NCBI GenBank assembly: GCA_036186865.1
Contig: AP025055.1
Coordinates: forward strand, 23,177,856-23,241,855
From: Eustoma russellianum
Taxonomy: Eukaryota; Streptophyta; Magnoliopsida; Gentianales; Gentianaceae
Direction of reading: 5' to 3'
DNA: 64,000 nucleotides
Made by a program: the position numbers and the translations under genes. The stretch's first letter is position 1, and each line of letters starts with the position of its first letter. A model generated the notes under the pieces. It did no database searches, was not told the DNA's origin, and saw only the letters and a list, made by a program, of their open reading frames with translations. This document shows, one piece after another, positions 42,395 to 55,513 of this stretch.

Positions 42395-45300
42395 GGGAGC
42401 GTTGTCCCCTACATTCTTTTTGAGCTTAAAATCTTGGATTGGTAAGTATAAGCCTGATATTTTGTTTTTGATGGAAACGCGGGTACAGAGTGTCAAGGGG
42501 AGGAGGATACTTAGGCAGTTTCCATTTACGGAGTTTATTGCAATTGAAGCAGATGGGTTTGCAGGTGGGTTGTGGTGTTTCTGGAACGCACAGACGGTGG
42601 AACTGGATGTTCTTAACTACTCTGATCAATATATTAATCTGGCCATCATGAAAGATGGTATGGTGGACTGGATTTTAACTCTAGTATATGCATCACCGAA
42701 TGAAACATTGCGGTAGAGGCTCTGGCAGGAGCTTAACATCTTAGGCAGGGTCTTTGTGTGTTCATGGAGTCTTATTGAAGACTTTAATGAGGTGCTCTCC
42801 CAAGAAGATAAGAGAGGTGGCAGACGGTTTGCAGGAAATAATGGCCTTAGATGGGTGGTGGATGGCTGTGCTCTGCTTCACATGCCATTCATTGGACCCA
42901 AGTATATATGGACTAACAATAGGTCTGGAGCTAACCAAATCTTAGAGAGAGTGGATTATTTATTCTGTAACCAACGATGGAGTGTAAGATTTCCACAAGC
43001 TTTGCTACACCATGTACCGAGAACAAGCTCGGATCACACCCTTTATTGTTACAATTGTGGCCGCCAAGCCTACCACAGCTAGCAGTCGTCATTTCACATT
43101 TCAAGCGTGCTGGCTTGAGCACAATCTATTTAAGGAGTTTTTGAAGGAATGCTGGATTGATCAAGGCCAGGATTTACATGTCTTATTGTCTAATTGTGCA
43201 GATAGTTCGCAGTGGTGGAGCAAAGAAGTGTTTGGATCCATAGGTCGGCGGAAGGACCGTTGTCTAGCTAGGTTGGCAGGTATTCAAAAAGTGATGTATG
43301 TGAGACCATCATCTTTTTTATTTAATCTTGAAAAAGAATTGTGGCAGGAGTTACAAGATATATTGAATCGAGAGGAGAAGTATTGGTTACAACGATCATA
43401 TTTAAATTGGCTAGTGTAGGGGGAGAGAAATACTCGTTATTTTCACGCTACAACTGTGATGAGACGGAGAAAAAACAACATTAGTCGTTCGAAGGATGAG
43501 CAGGATAACTGGGTTGAGGATGTTGACAGCCTAAGAAGTATGGTTTCAAATTTCTTATGTGACTTATATACGGAGGATGTTCAGGTGCAACCAGTGAATT
43601 GTATGCTGAATTTCCCGAAGTTGAGTACAGGAGAGCTACAAAACAGGACGGTCTTTGGAGCTGAAGTGTATGAAGCAGTTTGCCAAATGGGTGCTTACAA
43701 ATGTCCAGGGCCAGATGGATTTTCACCCATCTTCTACCAACAAAACTGGGATATTGTTGGACCATCAGTGACCAAATTTGTGTTGGAAAGCTTTCGGGCC
43801 AAACACTTTCTCCCTCACATGAATACATCATTGATAGCGTTGGTACTGAAGACTGATAAACTGGAGCAGGTATGTCACTTTTTCCCTATCTCTTTATCTA
43901 ATGTTGTGATTAAGATCATGTCAAAGATTATCGCTAACAGACTGAAGCTGGTGATTAGCAAATTGGTTAGTGTCAATCAGTGCAGTTTCATCCCTGGATG
44001 TCAAGCAAGTGATAATATCATAGTGGTTTAAGAAGTATTGCATATGATGCGCGGGAAGACAGGCCAAGGTGGATTGATGGCAGTAAAATTAGACCTTGAG
44101 AAAGCCTATGACCATGTGAGGTGGGACTTTCTACAGAAGGTTTTACAGGTAGTTGGGTTTAGTACAGATATGGTTGACATGATCATGTTCTTGGTTACAT
44201 CGGTGCAAATGAGTGTGTTTGTGGAATGGCAGCAGACTTGAAGTATTTCGGCCTCAATGGGGATTGCGTCAAGGAGATCCCCTAGCTCTATATCTATTTG
44301 TGCTATGCATGAATGTCTTGAGTCAGCGCATAGAAAGACCTATGGAAACTAAGCAATGGAAGCCATTGAAGGTGTCCAGACGTGGTCCCAATATTTTCCC
44401 ATCTGATGTTTGCTAACGACCTGCTGCTATTTGGATTTGCTACGGATGGTCAAGCAGAGACTATGTCCTCTCTATTGCAAGAGTTTTGTGCTCTTACATG
44501 ACAGAAGGTGAGTGTCAACCAATCTCAACTGTATTTCTCCTCCAATGTATCAAAACATATAGTGCATGGCACTAGCCAACGATTTGGGATACCTGTTACG
44601 CATGATCTAGGTAGGTACTTAGGAATGCCTTTGCTGCATGGCCGTGTCAATGCTGCAACGTTTCAGTACTTGATAGACAGAACAATGAGAAAGCTTGCGT
44701 CATGGAAAGGCAGGCTGCTATCTAAGGCTGCTAGGAACATTCTCATACAGTCAGTATCTTCCACTCTACCATTTTATGCTATGCAGACATCAGCGCTGCC
44801 AGTTGCTTTTGTAGAGGCGTTGGATAAGCTCAATCGGTCCTTTTTCTGGGGAGAGTTGGATTCTACGCGTAAGTTACACACAGTGGCATGGAGTATGATA
44901 TGTCGTCCAAAGTCTTGCGGTGGAACATGGCTAAAGAACTTACGTTTGATGAATCAGTCCTTACTTGCTAAATTACTTTGGCGTCTATTGTTGGATGAGA
45001 ATGTGTTGTGGGTGAAGGTTCTTAGAGCGAAGTATGGGTGTCCTCTTCGCCTTAATCCGCCCAAAACATCAAGCACTCATACATGGAGGAGTATTCTATC
45101 TGCGGTACCACTTGTGCTAGCAGGCCTAATCCAGGAGGGATGTAGTGCATCAGCACAGAATCCTGTTGGGAGAAGATGCTTTGGGGAGGTACTTCCAATG
45201 GAAATTTCACGGTTGCCACAGCATATCATCTCCTAATGTATGCAGATGAGGATAGTGAGCAGAAGCAGTGGCGTCAGCTTTGGTCTCTCAAAGGTCCCCA

Positions 45301-45741
45301 AGGAGGGTAATTTTCTTATGTGGTAGGCTCGGCAAGACAGGCTTCTCACGGATGAAAGACTGCACTGTATTAATCTGCGGTCCTCCCCTTTGTGCGTCCT
45401 TTGTCGTCGTCATTGTGATATTACATTACATGCTCTATGGGATTGTTGTTGGGCAATAAAAATTTGGATGTGTGTAGTCCCAAGCTCCTGTCGGGTGGCT
45501 TTTTTTAGTACGCAAGGGGGTATTACTCGTTGGATAGACAGTAACTTAAGGCTTGGTCAGCAGCAAGCTGCGTTTGGTGCAGAGTGGCCATACATTTTTC
45601 GGGAGGACTATGTATCAGATTTGGATGCTATGGAATAAGGCGGCATATGAGGAGAATTTTCAGAGACTAGGAATATCCGTTGTACTAAGTAATATTTATG
45701 ATAGAGTGCGTAATATTAGAATTGCATGGCAACTCCGGTAG
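42369..45741 (+). pseudogene. L1 ORF2: endonuclease-reverse transcriptase, broken
   Basis: Start MKLLSWNCRGALSP at 42369 is the endonuclease N-terminus; METRV follows near 42472. IEDFNEVLSQED (about 42774) replaces the usual GDFN motif. The reverse transcriptase shows KCPGPDGFSPIFYQ (about 43697), KLDLEKAYDHVRWDFL (about 44086) and WGLRQGDPL (about 44260). The catalytic box reads FAND at about 44410 where FADD is required. A zf-RVT-like end follows (SWKGRLLSKAARNIL, LWRLLLDENVLWVKVL). Breaks: TAG at 42714, a frame change near 43035, TAG at 43417, TAA at 44029, frame changes near 44235 and 44400, a TGA just before 44508, and more after 45236. Confidence 0.88.
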
Positions 45742-45859
45742 TCTTTGTAAATTTCTGCCTAGTTGATGTCCAGTGACATACCACATGTACAGTCGCTATG
45801 ACTTTGTTTTGAGTTAATAAAATGATGCTTTGCATTGGAAAAAAAAAACCCATCATATC

Positions 45860-46782
45860 TTTATAGCTAGAAAAGCGCGACATTACTTCCTCCAAACCCC
45901 TAACAACCATCTCTTTTCTCACACATTTTTTTGTTGTTTTGGAATACCATATAATTTCAACTTTGATAGATGACTTGACCACCAAGATACCGGTTATATC
46001 ATGGTGATCATGGTACTCTTAACTGGGTTTTCGGTGTTATCGTAAACCCGGTATAACAACAACCAAGATATAAGTGGTAAAATTATTTCTCAACTTCCAT
46101 CACGTTGGTAACTCTATTTGACAACCGGGATCTCGGTTGTTTTCGAATGGTAATTCATCATGAAAAATTGCATTTTGCTGTTGCATTTGACATCATCAAT
46201 CAATTAGCCATCAAGTCATTTAGAATCATTAATATGTAACCATTAGGCAACCATGACGTTTTGAGCTCTCATGTAATTTTTCAATTCTTCAATAGACAAA
46301 AAAAACATGTTTTGTTTTCATCATCACACTCTTGGTAACCATATACTCAAACATGTACCACCATTTCATTATACTGAGCAGTAGCAAACAATGACCACTA
46401 CACAAGAATTTGCCAAGAATACAATCTTCTTACCAAACAAATTATTTGACAACAGCAGAAGAATAGCATGCTGATAATGAGAGACATTCTTGGGGGGCTA
46501 GGAAATGCAATTACCTGGCAGAGATGGAAATATTGTCAATGTCATGGCTGAGTAAAATACAACGTTCTGAAACCGAACGTCTTAAGCCAAGAGTGACTCA
46601 CTTGATGCAAAATAATATTAAAAGAATGAAATGGCACGGCCAATCCGAAACTTATGCCATCCAAAAACTATTATTTCATCACTATGATCCAGAAGCAATT
46701 GTTTCATCAATATGATGTTAAAACAGACCTTTACATGGAAGCTATGATGAAGGAAACCACGCATTCCCACCATCTTAACTGT
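45860..46782. other. Non-coding stretch after the L1 LINE
   Basis: No ORF with recognisable similarity. A 63-codon ORF at 46524-46715 has no recognised motif and no support. The first part continues the L1 target DNA. Confidence 0.5.
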
Positions 46783-47626
46783 AGCGACCCGTCTCGAGCC
46801 CTAGTACTCGAAACGGTTCACCCGTCATATTTCGCTAAGAGAAATATAAGGCGTCGATACAATTCAACGTGCAGAGTCACATAAATTGATATCATCCGAA
46901 GGCACAAAATAAAATCCTCAAATAACCTCAATATAAAATGTCTCGCAATATCCATAATTATTACAAATTCCAACTTGATAAAATACAACTCGAAATAGCA
47001 AACTAAATCAATAAGTACACACTCCAAAAATAAATATAGGATACATGATGAAAGTCTTCGGCAACCACTCGTGTTATCAATAACTCCACTCCGACACGTC
47101 CTCTACGATCTCTAAGCAGTAGCCCTGGCTATCTGCAAGGGTGATGAAAAATATGGAATGAGCGACATAACATCGCCCGGCAAGTAACCTTTCAGTGTTC
47201 ATTATGGGATCATACACGTAGAAACGGGTGTAACAAATAAAATAGCAAATAACATATAAAATAATCAAATTTCCATCCGCAACTAATTATGCCTTCTAAC
47301 CTTATGATAACACCGCATACCAATTAACGATATCAACAAATAAAATAAACATGCAGAGTTAGTCTAAGGTTAGCCACAGTTAAAATCCGATGATGCAATA
47401 TTTAAAACGATGCAATGCGATACAATAACAATGCGATAACGATAACGATAACAATAACGATAAGGTAACGATGCGATGGCTATAGCACTTTCCTTGCAAG
47501 TGACTTATATCGCAAGACTTATGAATTGATTCCATAATGGTCGATGTGTCCAGACGACCTATCAATATAGTCATATGCGTCTGGACGGGTCAAATGGCGG
47601 TCATATGTGTTTGAGCGGCCAATCGT
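46783..47626 (-). repeat. LTR-like fragment, possibly Ty3/gypsy
   Basis: It begins TGTAGCGACCCGTCTCGAGC, a start or (on the minus strand) end often seen in plant gypsy-type LTRs. It contains CTTGCCGGGCGATG and CACCCTTGCAGATAGCC on the minus strand, and a short AACGATAACGATAAC tract at 47435-47475. It is cut on the right by the LTR at 47627. No polypurine tract, primer site or coding region is attached, so the class is a guess. Confidence 0.4.
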
Positions 47627-50600
47627 TGTAGGATATGTAAGGCACCACTAGAAGAGGGGGTTGAATAGTGGGTGCGGAAAATTTGGTTTTTAAAATTGTA
47701 TTGAACAAAAAACCCAACTTCTGAAAACAGTTTCTGTGTTTAAGACCAGTTTTAAAACGTTTTGAAAACTAGGTTGCAGGTCTTCAAAAATTCTGAAATT
47801 TGGAGAGAACTTAGCCTCAGATGTTATGAGTGTCTCCTAAAAATTTCAGATTTAAATTCAACCTCTAACCCCTTGAAAATTCGTTGGTGGTCAGATTGCG
47901 CAAATCTGCCAGAAACGGTAGACTAATTTGAAAAATTAATTCCTATTTGTACGTAACTCCAAATGCTTTGAAAATTTAAAGACTAACCCCTTATAAGTTG
48001 TATTTAATGGGTTGAAACAGTTTTGAAAAATTCTTTTGGGAAGTTAGTCAAATACGATCAAAGTCTCAACCTTTGCAAGCCTGAAAATCAGACTGTACTA
48101 GTCTCAAAACTTTAAACGTTCGGATGACTTATACTTGTCCAAAAGGGTCGAAACTTGTGCCTAATTAACCTTAGGACTTGTGGCTATGATTTTGGAAAGT
48201 TTCGTAATTTCTGAAATTCGTTTACTTTTTTTATGAATGTGATCAAAAACGATAAACAATTCTGAAACTGAAAGTAAATGCTGAAAGTAAATAACACCGA
48301 GAATTTTATACTGGTTCGGTTATCAACAATCTATTGCAGTCTTCGAGGACACCTTCCTCGGTTCACACTAATCACACAACACAAAAACACCTTACCACAG
48401 GGTTGATGGAGTTACACACCAACTCCAACCCTTTACAAACCTTGTATGTGAATACAATGCACACGAACAACACCACCTTGCAAGTTCAAGATTGATCACA
48501 CCTTGATCAATCTTTTACAATGATAAAGAGAATATGGTGGTATGTAAGAAGCCTATTCAAGATGTATGAATATGAATACAATAGGCTTTTAGAGAAAGAA
48601 AGAAAGAAAGGTAGAAGAAGAAAGTCTAGAAAACGTTTTTCGCTTTTTGCACTTATGAGACTTGTCTTCTATTTTGCATTACTTCTTCATTTTATCAAGT
48701 CCTTGGCCGCCCCCTATTGCTGCTCTTCCCCTCTTGAAAATTATCTTCTAAGTCCTTGGAATAGTATATGGCATCATTGTGACATGTCTTTGCTTACTTG
48801 GCTTATTCTCATTGGATGATCATTAAGCTCTTGTTTACTTGGCACTCATTGATTGGTTGGATGTTGTCATCACTTTATGACTAGAAAATCTGAGAATAAC
48901 ACTTAAAACATGTGCCAAAATCATCATAAAAACTTTGCCAAATATCTCACAATCAATCCCAACTAATTTGGAAAACAAATTGCCACATTAATCACTAGAA
49001 AATTTGGCCATGCACATCTTGCACATGCTGAAATTTCAGCATTTGTAACATTCACCTTTTATTCAAAATATTGCCTATTTTGCATTGATTTAATCCAAGA
49101 AATCAAAGGATAATTCAATCACCATTTAGTATGCAATATTCTCATCTTTTATGGAATAAAAATTAGACAACAATGTGGCCTATATTTCGGCCATTATACA
49201 TTCATACATGGTGAAATTTTCAGCATGTGTGATATTTAAAAATATCACCACTCAAATTCCATAACTTATTCAAAATACTTCCAAATTGTCTTCCAATTAA
49301 TCACATGTTTCAAGACAACAAAATATAGCTCATTAAGCTTCAAAATTCGGCCAGCATATTACTACACATGCTGAATTTTTAGCATGTGTTACAAATGTGA
49401 CAAAGCTTGAAATGTTACCTTGTATAGCTCCTTTCTTTTTGTCACCAACATTGTATACTTCATTATTGACCAATCAAGATGTCAACAAAACTCCACATAT
49501 TCTTCAATTTGATGATTTAGGCGTGTGACAATGACTTACACATGCGCTGAATTTTATTTTTGCAAACTTTATAAAATAGTACACATTTAATTATACACAT
49601 ATGATATATTCCAATCAGCCCTTAATTGAATTTTCTAGAACACTTTGAGATGTATGAAATATGTAAAAGTGTCTAGATACATGTTATATGTCATGCCAAA
49701 AATGTTCCATGTGTCGTGTACGTAGAAAACCGAATTTTTGACGTTTATCGATTACCCGATTTTTCTCTAATTAAATTCCAAATTTTTGCACATGTTATAT
49801 ATATTATGTTACACATAATATACATAAATTAAACTTTAATATTCAGCACTTAGCTGATCTTAAAGTGGCGCCCAAACATGTGACAAAATTGAAATTGGAA
49901 TCTCCACAATTTGGCCTTAATGTGGGGTGATTTGTGTGTGCCAACATGGAATGATTTTATGGCTGCATATAGCATGAAACCCACGAAATTTGTGGATATT
50001 TTTGAAGTGTAGGGGCTGGCCATCTATTTATGGCAAGTACTTGACACGTTGGCGAAGTTTCGGCATTCGCCAGATACGACAATTTTCGGTTTAGAACCTT
50101 TTAACGTGTCGTATTCAATTGTCATCACCATGACTTATATCATATGATATAAGACCTGAATATACTCATAAATATGATTTAAGTATGGTGGTGTGACGTT
50201 AACGTACGTACGTAAAATGTATAACGTGTCGGTAGTACGTTGGAATATATGTGTATGTGCCTTTTAAAAAATCTGAATATATATAAAAATATATATATAA
50301 AAATGTGTGCAGAGGGGGTGAAGAAGACTTTCAATTCTTCAACTTGTTGCCTTTGTGCCTTTTCCAAATATAGCTTCCTTTAATGAACTACTTAGTTTAT
50401 TTAACTAAGTACTTCACTTAATGAACTAAATTAGTTCATTAATGATGGCACCTGAAAATAGTTCAAGCACAACAAATGTTTGCCATTTGATGAAAGCTTT
50501 AAAGCTTCATGGCTCGTTAGTACGACAACATTGTATATGAACTATATAAGGCAAGTTTTATGCAACAACGTGTCATGTCATAAAATATGTCATGCATTTC

Positions 50601-50660
50601 TTTGTAACACGTTATTTAAATCATGCATTTTGAAATCACTCAAACCCCTTTTTCTCTACA
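47627..50660 (-). repeat. 3' LTR of the minus-strand family A element
   Basis: In plus coordinates it starts TGTAGGATATGTAAGG and ends TTTCTCTACA, the reverse of family A ends TGTAGAG...CCTACA. Three palindromes lie near 49021, 49202 and 49364. The left flank is ATCGT; the matching duplication would lie beyond the window. Confidence 0.9.
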
Positions 50661-50835
50661 ATCTCCCCCTTTTGATGATTTTCAAAATAACCTACATTCA
50701 TGATTTGAATCTTATCGCTCCCCCTTCAATTATGCATAAATTCAAAATTTGAATTTAAAATTTCAAACCGCTCCCCCTTGATTTATGCAATCATCAGTTC
50801 TCTCTCCCCCTTAAATCATGCATTCTCTCCCCCTT
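50661..50835 (-). other. Five polypurine tracts (Sirevirus multiple PPT)
   Basis: On the plus strand, C-rich tracts of the form CTCCCCCTT occur at about 50663, 50718, 50770, 50804 and 50826, that is AAGGGGGAG on the coding strand. The first abuts the LTR and is the functional type. Repeated tracts are a Sirevirus trait. Confidence 0.85.
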
Positions 50836-50924
50836 TATTTTGGAAAGACAATCAAAAGCGCATGTAAAGAAAAAAATCATGCATTTCAAATATCATCAAA
50901 AATGCATTCTTTAGGGTTATTTAT

Positions 50925-51393
50925 TCAACCCTTTGAGAAAGTCCCTTTTGGTACCCAAATTTGGGTGACCTTTCTAGGTCTTCCAAAAGGTGAGAAATGT
51001 GATGAAAACACAACATAATATACGTTTGGGGCAAATGCGTTTGGCCTTTGGCCAAGAATCCCATCATGCATATAGTATGGTTTTCGTTTTTGGTTTGCAT
51101 GCACGGGGAGTGATCTAGATGCATTTTTATGATATGAATGTTGCATATGCATCAGTGGCTTTCTATATGGCACATGATTTCTCTTTGTATGATAAGAGGC
51201 ACGATGAGATGAGATGAGTGGTGTACTAGTCTTCTTTTCATATTTATACGGCACATAATTATACTTCGTATGATATGAAGAAGAGATATGACGAGATGAG
51301 GGGAGAGGGGGGTCTTTTCATTACTTTAGGCGCTACGTATGCCTTTGATAAAACAAACTTGGATGGTTTAGATGATGCTTTGTGTGTCTCAAT
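50925..51393 (-). pseudogene. gag: Gag C-terminal remnant of the minus-strand element
   Basis: The minus-strand frame 51254-50925 encodes KRNHVPYRKPLMHMQHSYHK, GQRPNAFAPNVYYVV and RKVTQIWVPKGTFSKG. These match the end of gag in the plus-strand element (61811-62185). It is the last coding piece before the polypurine tracts, so protease to RNase H are deleted. Confidence 0.75.
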
Positions 51394-53124
51394 GTATCCT
51401 AATCCGGTTTAATCATTGTCATGTTTTTGCGATAAAATAATGCGATCTAGCATGTTAGATCCCGTATCCAAATTGTTCATCATTTTCTCTAAATCTGCAT
51501 TCCTTGATTTCAAGTTTGAAATCTCGGATTTCATTTCAGTGTTCTCGGATGTCAATGATGATGAAATTTCAGACCCTTAATGGATTTATGATGCAAGACG
51601 ACTCTTCTTTGAATCGTTAATTGAGACACAAGATTTGTGTTAGAAGATTCTAACAATTTCTTGTCTTCAATTAACCGTTTCTTTTGTTTTGCAAGAGTTC
51701 TAGCAAACTATGTAATTCAAGATATTCAACATATAAATCATCATAAGATAGTTCAGAATCCGGAGTCAGAATCAGAATTTACCTCATTTTCAAATAGTGG
51801 AGGCATTTGGCTTGACATATCTTTTTCCTCGGTTTCGTTGCTAGTGGTTACCATCTCACTTAGATCGTTGGATCCTTTTGATGTGAGTGTTCCTGCGCTC
51901 TGATACCAATTGTAGGATCTGCAAGGCACCATTAGAAGGGGGGTTGAATAATGGGTGCAGAAATTTGGTTTTAATTGATACATCATTTGTTTTTAATGTA
52001 TCCTAATCCGGTTTTATCATTGTCATGTTTTTTGCGATAGAATAATACGATCTAGCATGTTAGATCCTGTGTCTAAATTGCTTCACCATTTTCTCTAAAT
52101 CTGCATTCCTTGATTTCAAGTTTGAAATCTCGGATTTCATTTCAGTGTTCTCGGATGTCAATGATGAAATTTCAGACCTTAATGAATTTATGATGCAAGA
52201 CGACTCTTCTTTTGAATCGTTTAATTGAGACACAAGATTTGTGTTTAGAAGGTTCTAACAATTCTTGTCTTCAATTAACGTTTTCTTTTGTTTTGCAAGA
52301 GTTCTAGCAAACTTATGTAATTCAAGATATCCAATATATAAATCATCATAAGATAGTTCAGAATCCGAGTCAGAATCAGAATTTACCCTTCATTTTCAAA
52401 TAGTGGAGGCATTTGGCTTGACATATCTTTTTCCTCGGTTTCGTTGCTAGTGGTTTGCAATCTCACTTAGATCGTTGGATCCTTTTGATGTGAGTGTTCC
52501 CTGCACTCTGATACCAATTGTAGGATCTGCAAGGCACCCTAGAAGGGGGGGTTGAATAGTGAGTGCGGAAAATTTGGTTTTTAATTGATACATCATTTAT
52601 CTCAGTGTATCCTAATTCGGTTTTATCATTGTCATGTTTTTGCAATAGAATAATACGATCTAGCATATTAGATCCTGTGTCAAATTGCTTCACCATTTTC
52701 TTTAAATCCGCATTTCCTTGATTTCAAGTTTGAAATCTCAGATTTCATTTAGTGTTCTCGGATGTCAATGATGAAATTTCAGACCTTAATGAATTTATGA
52801 TGCAAGACGACTCTTCTTTTGAATCGTTTAATTGAGACACAAGATTTGTGCTAGAAGATTCTAATAATTTCTTGTCTTCAATTAACCGTTTCTTTGTTTT
52901 GCAAGAGTTCTAGCAAACTTAAGTAATTCAAGATATTCAACATATAAATCATCATAAGATAGTTTAGAATCCGAGTCAGAATCAGAATTTACCTTATTTT
53001 CAAATAGTGGAGGCATTTGGCTTGACATATCTTTTTCCCTCGGTTTCGTGGCTAGTGGTTGCCATCTCACACAGATTGTTGGATCTTCTTGTTGTGAGTG
53101 TTCCTGCGCTCTGATACCAGTTTT
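51394..53124 (-). repeat. Tandem triplication of an LTR-end / primer site / gag unit
   Basis: Three units start near 51394, 51993 and 52603 (about 600 bp each). In the coding sense each unit has about 80 bp of LTR end (CAACCCCCCTTCTA, GATCCTACA), the primer site, the first gag codons, and then a jump to the gag coiled-coil region. The acidic SDSDSD and YDDLYVEYLELLKF segments recur in each, with separate point changes. Complementary primer sites (CTCTGATACCA) are near 51898, 52506 and 53109. Confidence 0.85.
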
Positions 53125-55375
53125 AGGATCGCAAGGCACCACTAGAAGAGGGGGTTAAATAGTGGGTGCGGAAATTTGGTTTTTAAAATTGTTTTGAACA
53201 AAAAACCCAACTTCTGAAAACAGTTTCTGTTTTCAGGACCAGTTTTAAAACGTTTTGAAAACTAGGTGCAGGTCTTCAAAAATTCTGAAATTTGGAGAGA
53301 ACTTAGCCTCAGATGTTATGAGTGTCTCCTAAAAATTTCAGATTTAAATTCAACCTCTAACCCTTGAAATTTGTGGTGGTCAGATTGCACAAATCTGCCA
53401 GAAACGGTAGTATGATTTGCAAAATTAATTCCTATTTGTACGTAACTCCAAATGCTTTGAAAATTTAAAGACTAACCCCTTATAAGTTTTATTTAAATGG
53501 GTTGAAACAGCTTTGAAGTTAGTCAAATACGATCAAAGTCTCAACCTTTGCAAGCCTGAAAATCAGACTGCACTAGTCTCAAAACTTTAACGTTGGATGA
53601 TTTATACTTGTCAAAAAGGGTTGAAACTTGTGCCTAATTAACCTTAGGACGTGTGGCTATGATTTTAGAAAGTTTCATAATTTTTGAAATTCGTTTACTA
53701 TTTTTACGAACTTGATCAAAAACGATAAACAGTGCTGAAACTGAAAGTAAGTGCTGAAAGTAAATAACACCAAGAATTTTATACTGGTTCGGTTATCAAC
53801 AACCTACTCCAGTCTTCGAGGACACCTTCCTCGGTTCACACTAATCACACAACACAAAAACACCTTACCACAGTATTGATGGAGTTACACACCAACCCCA
53901 ACCCTTTACAAACCTTGTATGTGAATACAATGCACACGAACACCACCACCTTGCAAGTTCAAGATTAATCACACCTTGATCAATCTTTTACAATGATAAA
54001 GAGAATATGGTGGTATGTAAGAAGCCTATTCAAGATGTATGAATATGAATACAATAGGCTTTTAGAGAAAGAAAGAAAGAAAGGTAGAAGAAGAAAGTCT
54101 AGAAAACGTTTTTCGCTTTTTGCACTTGTGAGACTTGTCTTCTATTTTGCATTATTTCTTCATTTTATCAAGTCCTTGGCCGCCCCCTATTGCTGCTCTT
54201 CCCCTCTTGAAAATTATCTTCTAAGTCCTTGGAAGAGTATATGGCATCATTGTGACATGTCTTTGCTTACTTGGCATTTCTCATTGGATGATCATTAAGC
54301 TCTTGCTTACTTGGCACTCATTGATTGGTTGGATTATGTCATCACTTGATGACTAGACAAATCTGAGAATAACACTTAAAACATGTGTCAAAATCATCAT
54401 AATAACTTTGCCAAATATCTCACAATCAATCCCAACTAATTTGGAAACAAATTGCCACATTAATCGGCCATGCACATCTTGCACATGCTGAAATTTCAGC
54501 ATGTGTAACATTCACCTTTTGTTCAAACTATTGCCTATTTTGCATTGATTTAATCCAAGAAATCAAAGGATATTTCAATCACCATTTAGTATGCAATATT
54601 CTCATCTTTTATGGAATAAAAATTAGACAACAATGTGGCCTATATTTCGGCCATTATACATTCACACATGCTGAAATTTTTAGCATGTGTGATATTTAAA
54701 AATATCACTACTTAAATTCCATAACTTATTCAAAATACTTCCAAATTGTCTTCCAAATCACATGTTTCAAGACAACAAAATATAGCTCATTAAGCTTCAA
54801 AATTCGGCCAGCATATTACTACACATGCTGAATTTTTAGCATGTGTTACAAATGTGACAAAGTTTGAAATGTTACCTTGTATAGCTCCTTTCTTTTTGTC
54901 ACCAACATTGTATACTTCATTATTGACCAATCAAGATGCCAACAAAACTCCACATATGCTTCAATTTGATGATTTAGGCGTGTGACAATGACATACACAT
55001 GCGCTGAATTTTATTTTTGCAAACTTATAAAATAGTACACATTTAATTATACACATATGATATATTCCAATCAGCCCTTAATTGAATTTTCTAGAACACT
55101 TTGAGATGTATGAAATATGTAAAAAGTGTCTAGATACCTTTTATATGTCATGCCAAAAATATTCCATGTGTCGTGTACGTAGAAAACCGAATTTTCGACG
55201 TTTATCGATTACCCGATTTTTCTCTAATTAAATTCCAAATTTTTGCACATGTTATATATATTATGTTACATAATATATAAATTAAACTTTAATATTCAGC
55301 ACTTAGCTGATCTTAAAGTGGCGCCCAAAACATGTGACAAAATTGAAATTGGAATCTCCACAATTTGGCCTTAAT
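53125..55375 (-). repeat. 5' LTR of the minus-strand family A element, truncated
   Basis: It is collinear with 47627-49925, then stops after GGCCTTAAT, where copia sequence begins. Palindromes are near 54481, 54664 and 54821. The missing 700 bp or so should lie beyond the nested insertions, outside the window. Confidence 0.85.
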
Positions 55376-55513
55376 ACTATCCTCTATACAAGGTAAGAAA
55401 CTAATTACAAATCAATCACAATTAATCCCTACAATCACTCAATATCCCTACAGAATATTTGATACAGATTTCTATGGTAAGTATTTACTTCGAAATATTA
55501 CACTTTCCTAACA
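55376..55513 (-). repeat. 3' LTR (short) of the minus-strand copia fragment
   Basis: On the minus strand it starts TGTTAGGAAAGTGTAATA directly after the purine tract GAGGGAGAG (55514-55524) and runs to the junction at 55375. Its other end lacks a clear CA terminus. Confidence 0.6.

Larger units (their letters stand above)
40460..45849 (+). mobile_element. L1-type LINE, full length, decayed
   Basis: It has two ORFs (DUF4283/CCHC, then endonuclease-RT), an AATAAA near 45816 and an A-run at 45839-45848. It is flanked by the 10-bp duplication CCATCATATC (40450-40459 and 45850-45859), which may be longer because A-rich bases precede both copies. Length of 5.4 kb fits a complete plant L1 element. 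Confidence 0.92.
47627..55375 (-). mobile_element. Family A Sirevirus-type element, minus strand, pol-less
   Basis: The left LTR (47627-50660) is its 3' LTR, followed to the right by five polypurine tracts, a short decayed interior with three primer sites, and a 5' LTR cut at 55375. The interior is only about 2.4 kb and has no integrase or RT. It is therefore a deletion derivative that would need proteins in trans. Confidence 0.75.

Noticed and set aside
46524..46715. 63-codon ORF in the stretch after the L1 LINE
   Set aside because: No homology recognised, no splice or promoter support, short.
48520..48819. Repeated 99-101-codon plus-strand ORFs (also at 53993-54298) in family A LTRs
   Set aside because: They lie inside LTRs on the antisense strand, include a low-complexity Lys/Arg/Glu stretch, and are not open in the other LTR copies.
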